A DNA stretch of 64,000 nt from an uncultured Alphaproteobacteria bacterium (GCA_903893805.1 CAITNM010000020.1:49239-113238), one strand, 5' to 3'; positions 9,412-21,268 are shown, numbered from the stretch's first letter. The notes: generated from the sequence alone by a model not told the origin. Program-made: numbers and translations.

Positions 9412-10313
9412 GCATATGGCAAAAACTGAAATCTGGTCTATCGAAGACCTCTCAAAGCATAACTCAAGGAATTACTTCTGTATTTTCTCATCGAAAGCTA
9501 GATGAAGAAACCTTAGACGCTTTTGAAGAGATGCTCATTACAGCTGACCTAGGTGTACAAACTGCTTCTGAGCTTCGTGATTTGCTGAAGAAACAGCGTA
9601 TGCACCAAGAAATTTCAGAACCAGAAATCAAGGAATGGTTGGCTACAGAAATTACCAAAATTCTAGAACCGGTTGCTGTTCCTTTGCACATTACACACAA
9701 ACCACACGTTATTTTAATGATCGGGGTGAATGGGGCCGGGAAAACCACCACTATTGCTAAATTAAGCCAACAATGGATTGCCGAAGGTAAAAAAGTAATT
9801 TGGGCAGCTGGTGATACGTTTCGTTCAGCAGCCGTTGAACAGTTGCAGGTGTGGGGAAATCGTCTGGGAATAGAGGTGTGCACTACAAAACCAGGTGGTG
9901 ATGCTGCAGGTCTAGCTTTCGATGCTTTTAGAAAAGCCTCTGAAAATAATGTCGATATTTTATGTATTGATACAGCTGGCAGGTTGCAAAACAAAAAACA
10001 CCTGATGGAGGAGTTAGAAAAAATTGTACGAGTGCTCAAAAAAGCTGAGTCATCTGCACCGCATACAGTTTTGCTAGTGCTTGATGCTACTACTGGAAAA
10101 AATTCTATAGATCAGGTAAAAATTTTTCAGGAACTAATTGGTATTAATGGATTAGTAGTTACCAAGCTAGATGGTACTGCCAAAGGTGGTGTGGTTGTAG
10201 CATTATCAAAACAATTTCGTCTTCCAATTATCGCACTTGGCGTTGGTGAAGCTGCTGATGACTTAAAGCCTTTTAATGCCAAGGACTTTGCGAAAGCTCT
10301 TGTCGGGGGATAA
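9408..10313 (+). CDS. ftsY: Signal recognition particle receptor FtsY
   Basis: SRP GTPase receptor that docks ribosome-nascent chain complexes at the inner membrane. The 301-aa protein is essentially the NG domain: an N-terminal helical bundle (about 1-95), P-loop GVNGAGKTTTIAKLS, GDTFRSAAVEQL, DTAGRLQNKKHLMEEL, TKLDGTAKGG and LGVGEAADDLKPF. The long acidic A domain of E. coli FtsY is absent, as in many alphaproteobacteria. GTG at 9408 overlaps the mtaB stop (CTGTGAGC). Its 3' end overlaps a small convergent gene by about 50 bp. Confidence 0.96.
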   Translation: MSIWQKLKSGLSKTSQSITQGITSVFSHRKLDEETLDAFEEMLITADLGVQTASELRDLLKKQRMHQEISEPEIKEWLATEITKILEPVAVPLHITHKPHVILMIGVNGAGKTTTIAKLSQQWIAEGKKVIWAAGDTFRSAAVEQLQVWGNRLGIEVCTTKPGGDAAGLAFDAFRKASENNVDILCIDTAGRLQNKKHLMEELEKIVRVLKKAESSAPHTVLLVLDATTGKNSIDQVKIFQELIGINGLVVTKLDGTAKGGVVVALSKQFRLPIIALGVGEAADDLKPFNAKDFAKALVGG

Positions 10314-10508
10314 GTCAATCGACTCACTTTGTTGTTTTATTTTCTTCGCCGCTTCTAACATAGTGTATGCAATCAAATCAGGATTGAAATTGAAATCCTC
10401 TGCTAAAATTGCTCGTGTTACATGGTGCTTGTGGATTTGACTTTCATCTAGAGCTACTTCTAAATCGCTAACATGTTGTACAAGTTTGATAGAATTATCA
10501 TTGTTCAT
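10263..10508 (-). CDS. Small hypothetical protein overlapping the ftsY 3' end
   Basis: Not recognised; 81 aa, soluble, with Asp/Glu- and Lys-rich helices and no signal peptide. ATG at 10508 is chosen because GGGGAG lies 7 bases before it (GGGGAGAATAATTATG); the frame continues 11 codons upstream without a better site. The last 17 codons run antisense through the ftsY C-terminus (10263-10313). The strong ribosome site argues that it is expressed. Confidence 0.6.
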   Translation of the reverse strand: MNNDNSIKLVQHVSDLEVALDESQIHKHHVTRAILAEDFNFNPDLIAYTMLEAAKKIKQQSESIDLSPDKSFRKVLGIKRL

Positions 10509-10644
10509 AATTATTCTCCCCGATCTAACCTTTTCTTGCATTACGTTAATCTATATAAAATGCTTTAGAGTATATAGTTTTTTTATTTGAAAAGTCAATA
10601 GCTGGGGACATAAAATTATTTTGACTGCTCTTTAGCTGAATATT

Positions 10645-12096
10645 CTACCTAAACGGACTCTCATCAAACCCTCGCAGTTTTCTAGAATGCAAGCGCTGAG
10701 GTTCCATTTTTTGTAAAATTTCCATGGCTTCAATTCCTACGTGCAAATGGTGATTTACGCGACTTTTATAAAACTCGTTCGCCATAGCTTGAAGTTTAAT
10801 AACGCCATGAATGGGTTTGTCAGAAATACACAGCAAAGTACCATAAGGTACCCGGAATCTAAATCCATTAGCAGCAATAGTGGCTGATTCCATATCTACA
10901 GCAATGGCACGACTTTGGCGAAAACGTTCATACAGCGCAATGCTTTGTAATTCCCAGTTTCTATTATCGGTAGTGTGTACAGTTCCTGTTCGGATTGCTG
11001 ACTTTAGTTCACCTTCTCGTTTGCCAAAAATGTGCAATACCGCTTGTTGTAGAGCTTGCTGAATTTCAGCAATTGGCGGTACAGGCACCCATTTTGGTAA
11101 ATCATCGTCTAGCACATGGTCTTCACGTACATATCCATCGGCTAGTACATAATCTCCTAAAGTTTGACTTGCCCGAAGCCCTGCGCAATGTCCCAGCATA
11201 ATCCAGCAATGAGGTCTTAAAACTGCCACATGATCAGTAATTGTTTTTGCATTGCTTGGCCCCACACCAATGTTAATAATGCTGATGCCATTTTTTCCAG
11301 GTTTTTTAAAATGATAAGCGGGCATTTGCGGTAGCAATTTTGGCAATTCAGTCACTTGTTGTTTGTGTGAAGCTAAAATTGTTCCGCCAGGACCAATTAG
11401 TTCCCATTCCTCATCCTTGTGGTGCTCAATAGCACTTGAAGTTTGGCTGATAAATTCATCGATATAACGCTGATAATTTGTAAGAAGTATAAAATTTTGA
11501 AAATGGTTAGGCGGAGTTCCTGTGTAATGATGCAGTCTTTGCAAAGAAAAATCCACTCGTTCACCCGTAAACAAAGCCAAAGGCCTATATCCATTGGGCA
11601 CAAAAGTAGCATTGGCAAAAGAATCATCAATTCGTTTTAAGTCAGGAAGAACGAATTTACTTTGTAAACGCATGAGCTCATCGACATCAAACTGAGCATG
11701 GGAATGTTCAATAACAAAAGGAAGGGGGATTTTGCAGTTGCTATAGCCAATCACAACTGGCACGCCGTGACGTTCCATGATTAGGGATATTTGTTCTCGG
11801 TAGTAAGCATCGTAAAGTTCAGGCGCTGTAACAGTTGTTCCATAGTGTCCAGGCTCATTAATAACACCGTAGGCAAAGCTTGGGTCAATGAATAAATCAT
11901 CACGGCCAATACTTACACCAATGCATGGGTAGCAACTATAATCCTCCTGATCACTATGTAGGGTTCCATTTTTTTCAAACTGGCTAAAATTCTCACAAAT
12001 TTGAGTTACAGTTTTGTTGTAAAGCTCATGAATGTAATCAACAGCATCGTTTGCGTTATCAAACCACTTTGCGTGTTTAAGGTGTGACCAAGCCAT
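10645..12096 (-). CDS. amn: AMP nucleosidase
   Basis: Hydrolyses AMP to adenine and ribose 5-phosphate, limiting the adenylate pool. The full-length 483-aa protein has an N-terminal regulatory domain (YPCIGVSIGRDDLF, GHYGTTVTAPELYD) and a C-terminal nucleosidase domain of the phosphorylase fold with INIGVGPSNAKTITDHVAVLRP, GHCAGLR, VDMESATIAANGFRFRVPYG and SDKP. ATG at 12096 shares one base with the stop of the preceding 35-aa membrane protein (TAATG), placing amn at the end of the oxidase operon. Confidence 0.95.
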   Translation of the reverse strand: MAWSHLKHAKWFDNANDAVDYIHELYNKTVTQICENFSQFEKNGTLHSDQEDYSCYPCIGVSIGRDDLFIDPSFAYGVINEPGHYGTTVTAPELYDAYYREQISLIMERHGVPVVIGYSNCKIPLPFVIEHSHAQFDVDELMRLQSKFVLPDLKRIDDSFANATFVPNGYRPLALFTGERVDFSLQRLHHYTGTPPNHFQNFILLTNYQRYIDEFISQTSSAIEHHKDEEWELIGPGGTILASHKQQVTELPKLLPQMPAYHFKKPGKNGISIINIGVGPSNAKTITDHVAVLRPHCWIMLGHCAGLRASQTLGDYVLADGYVREDHVLDDDLPKWVPVPPIAEIQQALQQAVLHIFGKREGELKSAIRTGTVHTTDNRNWELQSIALYERFRQSRAIAVDMESATIAANGFRFRVPYGTLLCISDKPIHGVIKLQAMANEFYKSRVNHHLHVGIEAMEILQKMEPQRLHSRKLRGFDESPFR

Positions 12097-12195
12097 TAAA
12101 TATCGCCTTTCATTCTAATAAATGCCACAACATACAATAACAAACTTAGTCCCACTAAAAGATATAAAAGGGCGCGGTTACGTTGTTTGAAGTGC

Positions 12196-12203
<8 letters not shown>
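12096..12203 (-). CDS. 35-aa single-span membrane protein downstream of ctaB (CoxF-like)
   Basis: This gene is very short. Reading the minus strand from ATG 12203 gives a basic start (MDKHFKQRNR), one hydrophobic helix (ALLYLLVGLSLLLYVVAFI) and a short RMKGDI tail. Its start overlaps the last codons of ctaB by 8 bp and its stop shares one base with the amn start, so all three genes are interlocked. Many alphaproteobacterial oxidase operons carry a tiny protein of this RNRA-plus-helix design between ctaB and ctaG. I infer a role in cytochrome oxidase assembly. ctaG and ctaE do not follow here. Confidence 0.75.
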
Positions 12204-15459
<3,256 letters not shown>

Positions 15460-15584
15460 GTATCGTATTAAAAAAAAATTATACTTGTGTTAAATCATTA
15501 CACAAAAAGTCCTTGTTGGAAAAGCCGTTGAAATGTTTTAGGGGCTAAGTTAGCATGCATTACTGTCTCAAATTCATAAATCAC

Positions 15585-16502
15585 ATGAGTTTTTTGAAAA
15601 GTTCTCTTTTTGTAATCGTTATTTTTTCAGTGCTCTTAAAGATTAATGCAGAAGAACCAGTAAAAGTTTTAGAAGGTGAGGCGTCTGAAGTTCAAGTGCA
15701 AACAGTTCTTCCAGAGCATTTGTTGGCTTTATTAGAAAAAGAAAAATATGCATACACATTAGATGCTTACAAAAATATTGTCATAACTCTTGATGATCCT
15801 TCTTCAGAAAACATTTCTTCGCTTCAAACAGTGATCAATGAAATGGGTGTAACTTATAGAAATTATGGTTTATACGTTCATATCCCAGTTAGTGCAGGAG
15901 AATTTTCTGCGAAGTTGGAAAAGCTGGGATTTCGATTGTATGAATTAAATGCAAGTACTAAAACCTTAGCTTATCTTTATGCCAATGGGCGCAATATTCC
16001 CGACCTTAATTACGCGTATACAGCTGTTGCTGTGTGTCTTTTGCAAACCAACAACAGTAGTGGCAAAAAAGAAGCTTTAGTTATTAATGAGCCTCAGAAA
16101 ACTATAGCGAATATAGTAGGGGGATGTTTAAAAATAGGAGAGTCACCTGAAGATACAGCAGTTCGCAGTGCTCGTGAAGAAGTAAGCATCGACATAAATA
16201 AGGCAAAGCTAAAGCTTGTAGCCGTTTGTCATACAATTCGGGCTGATAAAAAATCCTACGTTGAATTTCTTTATACTTGCGACGAATTCAAGGGAAAGCC
16301 AAAAGCTGATGGGGTTGAAGTTCGTCAATACATATGGGTTCCCCTTTCAGAATTACTACAAAATGGCGTTAAAGTTTTTACAAAGCCATTTAGTCCTTTC
16401 TGGCAAAGACTTTTAAAAGGCGAATTTAAAGATCTAGAAAATGGTGGCACTATCAACAGAAACAAAAGAGCATATCAGCGATTTAGTTTTGTGGAAGGGT
16501 AA
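15585..16502 (+). CDS. Exported Nudix-domain protein, copy 1 (degenerate Nudix box)
   Basis: First of three tandem paralogues. The 305 aa comprise a signal peptide (about 1-22, ending INAEE), a region (40-145) resembling the pre-Nudix domain of NUDT6-type proteins (NYGLYVHIPVSAGEFSAKLE, LGFRLYE, NGRNIPDLNYAYTA), then the Nudix fold (146-270). The Nudix box reads G180-x5-E186-x7-RSAREEVSI: R194, E198 and E199 are kept, but the Glu after the Arg is Ser195 and the conserved Gly is Ser201. Catalysis may therefore be lost or altered. ATG 15585 is preferred over 15555 because copy 3 cannot start further up at the matching place. Export of a Nudix hydrolase is unusual. Confidence 0.85.
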   Translation: MSFLKSSLFVIVIFSVLLKINAEEPVKVLEGEASEVQVQTVLPEHLLALLEKEKYAYTLDAYKNIVITLDDPSSENISSLQTVINEMGVTYRNYGLYVHIPVSAGEFSAKLEKLGFRLYELNASTKTLAYLYANGRNIPDLNYAYTAVAVCLLQTNNSSGKKEALVINEPQKTIANIVGGCLKIGESPEDTAVRSAREEVSIDINKAKLKLVAVCHTIRADKKSYVEFLYTCDEFKGKPKADGVEVRQYIWVPLSELLQNGVKVFTKPFSPFWQRLLKGEFKDLENGGTINRNKRAYQRFSFVEG

Positions 16503-16585
16503 CGTTTTGAAAATAGTTTAGCCATCGATTGAAATACCCCAAGCTTTAAGATAGGATGCGCTGTTGTTTTAATCTCTTAAATCTC

Positions 16586-17461
16586 ATGCGCTTTCTTAAA
16601 ATATCCATTTTAGTTCTTATTTTTACCTTTTTGAAAATTGATGCTTCAGAAGTAGAAGTGCAAACAATTATTCCAGAGTCTTTGAAGGTTCAGTTGGAAG
16701 GATTGGACTATAAGTTAGATGCTTTTAAAAATCTTGTTATAACACTTGATAGTCCATCAATAGAAGTTATTGCTCAGCTTCAGACAATCATCGTCGAAAT
16801 TGGAAAATCTTATAAAAACTATGGATTATACGTTTATCTTCCTATTGCACAAGGTGCTTTTTCTAACGAGTTAGAAAAAGCAGGATTTAAATTTTATGAA
16901 TCAAATTCTGAATTAAAAGTCTTAATTTTCCTTTATGCCAATGGCCGTAATATTCCTGATACTAATTATGCCTACACTAGTGCAGGTGTGTGTCTATTAA
17001 GAAAAAATCCAGAAACTGGTACAAAAGAAATTTTAGTTGTTAATGAACCTCAAAAAACTATAGCGAATATCATTGGGGGATATTCAGAAAAAGGAGAAAC
17101 TCCGGAAGAAACTGCAGTAAGAGAAATTTTTGAAGAAGTTGGTATTAAAATAAAAAAAGATAATTTACGTTTATTGGCATTTTCTCATACAGTTCGTGCC
17201 GATAACAAAAAAAGTTGCACTGACTTTTATTATGTATGCGATGAATTTGAAGGGACTTTAAAAGCTGATGAAAAAGAAGTAACTGAATTTGCATGGGTTC
17301 CGCTTTCAGAACTACTAAAAGAAGGCGCTAAAGTTTTTGGAAAACCTTTTTATCCGCTCTTTCAAAAATTTTTAAAAGGTGATTTACGAGCAAAGAAAAG
17401 TGGTGAGCGCTTAAGTCCTACAACAAGAGGTTATCAGCACTTTAATTCAGTGGAAGAGTAG
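16586..17461 (+). CDS. Exported Nudix-domain protein, copy 2
   Basis: Second paralogue, 291 aa. It has a short signal peptide (MRFLKISILVLIFTFLKIDA), a pre-Nudix-like region (about 25-130) and a Nudix domain with a perfect box: G165-x5-E171-x7-R179E180-IF-E183E184-V-G186-I. It should therefore bind divalent metal and hydrolyse a nucleoside-diphosphate-linked substrate, which the sequence does not identify. ATG at 16586 aligns with the starts of the other copies; a frame start at 16556 exists. It lies 83 bp after copy 1 in the same direction. Confidence 0.87.
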   Translation: MRFLKISILVLIFTFLKIDASEVEVQTIIPESLKVQLEGLDYKLDAFKNLVITLDSPSIEVIAQLQTIIVEIGKSYKNYGLYVYLPIAQGAFSNELEKAGFKFYESNSELKVLIFLYANGRNIPDTNYAYTSAGVCLLRKNPETGTKEILVVNEPQKTIANIIGGYSEKGETPEETAVREIFEEVGIKIKKDNLRLLAFSHTVRADNKKSCTDFYYVCDEFEGTLKADEKEVTEFAWVPLSELLKEGAKVFGKPFYPLFQKFLKGDLRAKKSGERLSPTTRGYQHFNSVEE

Positions 17462-17539
17462 TGTTTAGAAATGAAGTGCTTGTCTAAAATGAAACGACTT
17501 ATTTATTGATTTATCTGGCTCTCTCAGGGCTTGTGCCAG

Positions 17540-17552
17540 CTACTGACAGTAG
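17540..17552. promoter_or_regulatory. 13-bp palindrome between Nudix copies 2 and 3
   Basis: CTACTG-A-CAGTAG is a perfect inverted repeat about 57 bases before the GTG start of copy 3. It has no T-tract, so an operator or chance palindrome is likelier than a terminator. I do not see it before copies 1 and 2. Confidence 0.25.
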
Positions 17553-17609
17553 TTGAAACATCTCAAGTCATAGGTTACCATTCTCTACTGTCTTAAAATT
17601 TTAAATGTT

Positions 17610-18521
17610 GTGAATTTTTTCAAAAATTATCTTTTTGTTTTCGTTGCTCTTTCCGTAGTGCTGAAAGTCAATGCGGCTGAATCTGCAAAAGTTTCATCTG
17701 GAACTAGATTTGAAGTTCAAGTACAGACAATTATTCCCAATTCTTTAATAGATAAATTAGGTAATTTTGAGTATATTTTAGATAGTTATAAAAATATTTC
17801 CGTGACACTTACTTCTCTATCCTCTGAAAATATTACTCAACTTAAAGAAGTGATTACTGAGATGGGGAAATGTTATAAAAATTACGGACTATATGTTCAT
17901 ATTCCAATTACCCAGGGGGAATTCGCCAGCAAATTAGAAAAATTGGGGTTTAAATTCTATGAATCAAACTTAGAATTAAAAACGTTAATTTACCTTTGCG
18001 CAAATGGTCGTAACATCCCCGAACTTAACTACGCTTACACCGCGGCAGCTGTATACTTGTTGAGAGCTAATCCAGAAACGGGTCAAAAAGAAATTTTGAT
18101 TATCAATGAGCCTCAAAAATCTATAGCAAACATAATAGGGGGATGCTCAGATAAAGGGGAATCACCAGAAGATACTGTAGTTAGGGAAGCTCATGAAGAA
18201 GTGGGTATTACCCTAAACAAAATGAAGTTAAAGCTAGTTGCTGTCGCTCATACGATTCGGGATGATAAAAAAAGTTGCGTTGAATTTCTTTATGTTTGTG
18301 ACGAGTTTCAAGGAACACCAAAGGTTGATAGTAATGAAGTAAGTGAATTTTCTTGGGTTCCTGTATCTGAATTACTAAAGGATGGAATTAAAGTTTTTGG
18401 AAAACCGTTTGGCTCGTTTTGGCAAAAACTTTTAAAAGGTGAATTTAAGGATTGTGAAAACGGAGTGGCTATAAACAATAACAAAAAAACTTATCAGCGC
18501 TTTAGTTCAGTTGTTGAGTGA
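17610..18521 (+). CDS. Exported Nudix-domain protein, copy 3
   Basis: Third paralogue, 303 aa, beginning with GTG (MNFFKNYLFVFVALSVVLKV; cleavage likely after NAA). Domain order is as in the other copies. The Nudix box is canonical: G178-x5-E184-x7-R192E193-AH-E196E197-V-G199-I. It looks closer to copy 1 than to copy 2 outside the box (GTRFEVQVQT, SSENI, KLEKLGF). Similarity between the copies extends about 25 bases upstream of the starts, so the duplicated unit included the 5' region. The 148-bp gap before it contains the palindrome CTACTGACAGTAG (17540-17552). Confidence 0.86.
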   Translation: MNFFKNYLFVFVALSVVLKVNAAESAKVSSGTRFEVQVQTIIPNSLIDKLGNFEYILDSYKNISVTLTSLSSENITQLKEVITEMGKCYKNYGLYVHIPITQGEFASKLEKLGFKFYESNLELKTLIYLCANGRNIPELNYAYTAAAVYLLRANPETGQKEILIINEPQKSIANIIGGCSDKGESPEDTVVREAHEEVGITLNKMKLKLVAVAHTIRDDKKSCVEFLYVCDEFQGTPKVDSNEVSEFSWVPVSELLKDGIKVFGKPFGSFWQKLLKGEFKDCENGVAINNNKKTYQRFSSVVE

Positions 18522-18656
18522 TTTTTGAAAATTGATTCTAGATAAGCATAAATCACACGGATATTTTTACAGCTAAGCACCGACAAAATTTCGTGATTTT
18601 GATTTAAGTTCCGTATAGACTTGTAGCATTGCACGTTATTTTAAGCATTACTTCAC

Positions 18657-19529
18657 ATGAATTTAGGAACTTGGCTGGCAATTTTATCTGGGGCTCTTTA
18701 TGGAACTCTAGGATTGTTTGGCGTCTATTTGCTTCAAGCAGGGCTCGAAATTAACGAATTTTTATTTTGGCGCTTCTTGCTATCAGTTGTAGTGCTACTA
18801 CCATTTTTAAATACCAAGCAGCATTGGAATGATGTTATTTCCAAAAAGGGACTACTGACTATAGGTATTTCTTCTATTTTTTATGCAAGTGCCACTAGCT
18901 TTTATTTTTTTGCTATTAAATATATTGGCAGCGGGTTGGCTATGGTTTTGTTCTATTGCTATCCTATTTTTGTGGTGTTACTTGACTGGCTGTATGGCAA
19001 AAATCCTCCTAGTTCCGTTATTTTAAAAGGCCTGGCTATTGTCTTGGTGGGGGTACTTTTCTTGAGTGATCCTAGTAATTGGCATCTAAGCTTTGAAGGA
19101 ATTGGTTGGGGACTTTTCTGCGCTTTTACATTTGGTGTGTATTTTTATTCTTCTCAACGTGCCATTAAAAGCTTGTCAGTATTAAGCGGTACTTTTTGTA
19201 TTTGTCTTGGCAATTTTATAGTTTTTTCTTTGCTTGTGGCCTACAAGGGGGCTGTATATTTACCAACTACAGCTTGGGTTATTGGGAACATCAGCGGATT
19301 GACAATTCTTGCTACTGTATTACCTATTTATCTGGTGTACGTAGCTATGCGCACTATTAACAGCACAAAAGCATCTATCCTTTCTGTATTTGAACCCATT
19401 GTCACTATTATTCTTGGTATTATTTTTTTGCAGGAAAAAATTACCATAGCGCAGTACATTGGGGTGATTATTATATTAGGTGGAGTCTACATTGTGCAAA
19501 GCTGCAAGAAAGCCAAACCTGTTAGCTAA
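18657..19529 (+). CDS. EamA/DMT-family transporter
   Basis: Inner-membrane transporter of 290 aa with about ten hydrophobic helices in two EamA halves; substrate unknown. Typical elements are LYGTLGLFGVYLLQAGLEINEFLFWR at the start, IKYIGSGLAMVLFYCYPIFVVLLDW in half 1 and SILSVFEPIVTIILGIIFLQEK in half 2 (the FEP...FxxE signature), all given here as positions rather than full motif proofs. It ends convergently on the next EamA gene with an 8-bp overlap. It is a different subfamily from that neighbour, so this is not a recent duplication. Confidence 0.86.
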   Translation: MNLGTWLAILSGALYGTLGLFGVYLLQAGLEINEFLFWRFLLSVVVLLPFLNTKQHWNDVISKKGLLTIGISSIFYASATSFYFFAIKYIGSGLAMVLFYCYPIFVVLLDWLYGKNPPSSVILKGLAIVLVGVLFLSDPSNWHLSFEGIGWGLFCAFTFGVYFYSSQRAIKSLSVLSGTFCICLGNFIVFSLLVAYKGAVYLPTTAWVIGNISGLTILATVLPIYLVYVAMRTINSTKASILSVFEPIVTIILGIIFLQEKITIAQYIGVIIILGGVYIVQSCKKAKPVS

Positions 19530-20376
19530 CGACTTTCTTACCAGAAAGGTATAAGCACCCTGCAGTAATCAGCAGCATTCCAAATGCCTGCCCAATATTC
19601 ACCGACTCACCAAACGCAAAATACCCAACCGGTACTGCCAGTAATAGTCTAGTGTATTCAAAAGGTGATATAAAGCTTACTTCAGCAAAACTTACTGCTT
19701 TGATATAAGCAAATTGCGAAAGCGACCCAAATACTCCAACAGCAAGCAATAACAACAAATCGGTATCATTAATTGGTTCATTGAATATGCAAAACCCAAC
19801 CAAAGCTACGCCTCCTAGAATCAGCGTAGATGTAAGCATAATAATGATGGCTGAGTCTTTGTAGCTTAATTTTCTGGCTAATGTATTGGCAGAACTTGCC
19901 AAAATACAAGCGCCAATTCCCGTAAATATATAGTGCATATCCAAGTTCATATATCTAGGTTGCACAATGAACAGCACCCCTAAGTATCCCAAAAGAAGCG
20001 CAAATATTTTTGGCTGACTAAGTTTTTCTTTTAAAAATATCATGCCAAAAGAAGATGCTAGCAAAGGGCCAGTAAAGCCAACACTAGTAGCGATGGCTAA
20101 GGGAAGGTTCCGATAAGTCTGATAGGTTAGAAGTGACGATGCTCCAATGCATAAAGCCCTCGCTACATGCAGCCATGGTGAAGATTTCAACTTATTAAGG
20201 CCTGATAATTTCGGTAAAAAAACTGGTAAAAAGAACAGCATGCCGCAAAGGTAGCGCACACAAAATAATGTAAAATTATTTGTGCTGCAACTCAAAAATT
20301 TTGAGGTGGTGACCCCACAAGTAAAGGTTACACACCACCCCAATATCCACAATAAACCCTTATATTTTTGGTGCAT
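19522..20376 (-). CDS. EamA/DMT-family transporter
   Basis: Inner-membrane protein, 284 aa, ten likely helices. ATSVGFTGPLLASSFGMIFL is followed by KEKLSQPK in half 1, and FISPFEYTRLLLAVPVGYFAFGE in half 2; the latter resembles the FKYAR loop of the EamA protein at 4007-4912, so these two may belong to one subgroup. ATG at 20376 follows directly on the TAG of the YdcF-like gene. That junction lies inside a 17-bp tandem duplication that supplies both the end of one gene and the start of the other. Confidence 0.85.
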   Translation of the reverse strand: MHQKYKGLLWILGWCVTFTCGVTTSKFLSCSTNNFTLFCVRYLCGMLFFLPVFLPKLSGLNKLKSSPWLHVARALCIGASSLLTYQTYRNLPLAIATSVGFTGPLLASSFGMIFLKEKLSQPKIFALLLGYLGVLFIVQPRYMNLDMHYIFTGIGACILASSANTLARKLSYKDSAIIIMLTSTLILGGVALVGFCIFNEPINDTDLLLLLAVGVFGSLSQFAYIKAVSFAEVSFISPFEYTRLLLAVPVGYFAFGESVNIGQAFGMLLITAGCLYLSGKKVVS

Positions 20377-20394
20377 CTATATTTTTGGTGCATC
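20361..20394. repeat. 17-bp perfect tandem duplication at a stop/start junction
   Basis: TATATTTTTGGTGCATC occurs at 20361-20377 and again at 20378-20394. Read on the minus strand, the first-transcribed copy encodes the C-terminal end (IDAPKI then stop) of the YdcF-like protein, and the second gives the ATG and first codons (MHQKY) of the EamA transporter. Confidence 0.9.
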
Positions 20395-21198
20395 AATTTT
20401 TGGGAATAAGGTTTTTGTTTTTCCGCTTAAGCGTAGATTGCATAACCCTGCAATTTCTCTCCAAGCAATGTTCCAAGCAATTAATCCTAGACGATCCTGA
20501 AAGCTCATGGTCAACCTGGTTAAAAAACTAGCTGGTTTTTTATCATGGGTATGACCAACCGTGTGGTAATCAACAGGAAATGGGATAAGTTTGCAGTTAT
20601 TTGATTGAAATATATTTAAAGTGCGTGGCATTAGATAAGCTGAAGTAATTAACAACCACTTTTTATTTTTTGTATCTCCAGTTAATTTTGATGCCTCTTC
20701 AGCTACAGCTTCTAAAGAACTTAAGTTTTCATTACTGACAACCTTAATTCTCTTCTGGGAAATCCCAAGAGATATCGCAAGCTTTAGGAATTCATCGCTC
20801 TCTAGCTTTGATCCAGCAAAAACAATTTCTGTATGTGGGTGCGCATGGGCAACTTGCAGGGCATCAAATAATCTACCTGCAGTTTTGTGATAAACAGCTG
20901 AACCCCTTACATCTGTTTCAAATAAACATAAGGATCCGCCGGTTATAACCATACCGAGAATGTTATGCGGAACTTCAATAACTGGAAATCTAGCTTCAAG
21001 GTGCCTTAGAATATCACGACCACTAAAGGGAAAGTCCCCCAGCATAAATACCAGCAAAATTGCTGCAGCGCTCATAACAGCTTTTTTCATTGAACATGTT
21101 TTGCTACACCACTTGAAAAGTGTTCCAAACGTGAGTAGCGCAATGACAATTAGATCAAGATTAATAACCAGAGACCATAAGACTTTGACGAAAATCAT
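20377..21198 (-). CDS. YdcF/ElyC-like DUF218 membrane protein
   Basis: The 273-aa protein has two N-terminal hydrophobic segments (about 8-26 and 38-56) followed by a DUF218 domain. The domain starts with GMVITGGSLCLF and continues with EIVFAGSKLESDEFLKLAISLGI, VSNENLSSLEAVAEEA and WLLITSAYLMPRTLNIFQ. The pattern (GG near the first strand, SxxT-like loop, LITSAYHMPR-like block) is that of the ElyC/SanA/YdcF family of envelope proteins, where E. coli ElyC affects undecaprenyl-phosphate use. AGAGG lies six bases before the ATG. It is divergent from an AmpD-like amidase, consistent with a cell-wall theme. Confidence 0.82.
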   Translation of the reverse strand: MIFVKVLWSLVINLDLIVIALLTFGTLFKWCSKTCSMKKAVMSAAAILLVFMLGDFPFSGRDILRHLEARFPVIEVPHNILGMVITGGSLCLFETDVRGSAVYHKTAGRLFDALQVAHAHPHTEIVFAGSKLESDEFLKLAISLGISQKRIKVVSNENLSSLEAVAEEASKLTGDTKNKKWLLITSAYLMPRTLNIFQSNNCKLIPFPVDYHTVGHTHDKKPASFLTRLTMSFQDRLGLIAWNIAWREIAGLCNLRLSGKTKTLFPKIDAPKI

Positions 21199-21268
21199 AA
21201 AATACCTCTAAATGAATATGCGAGCCTATTGTGCCGCAATTGTGCGCCAAAGAACAACGGAAAAATTT

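Noticed and set aside
9488..10039. 183-aa open frame on the minus strand
   Set aside because: Lies entirely antisense to ftsY, whose motifs are intact; composition (Ser/Ile/Cys-rich) is typical of a shadow frame.
10263..10541. Toxin-antitoxin pair at the ftsY end
   Set aside because: Only one small protein is present; no partner gene and no toxin or antitoxin motif.
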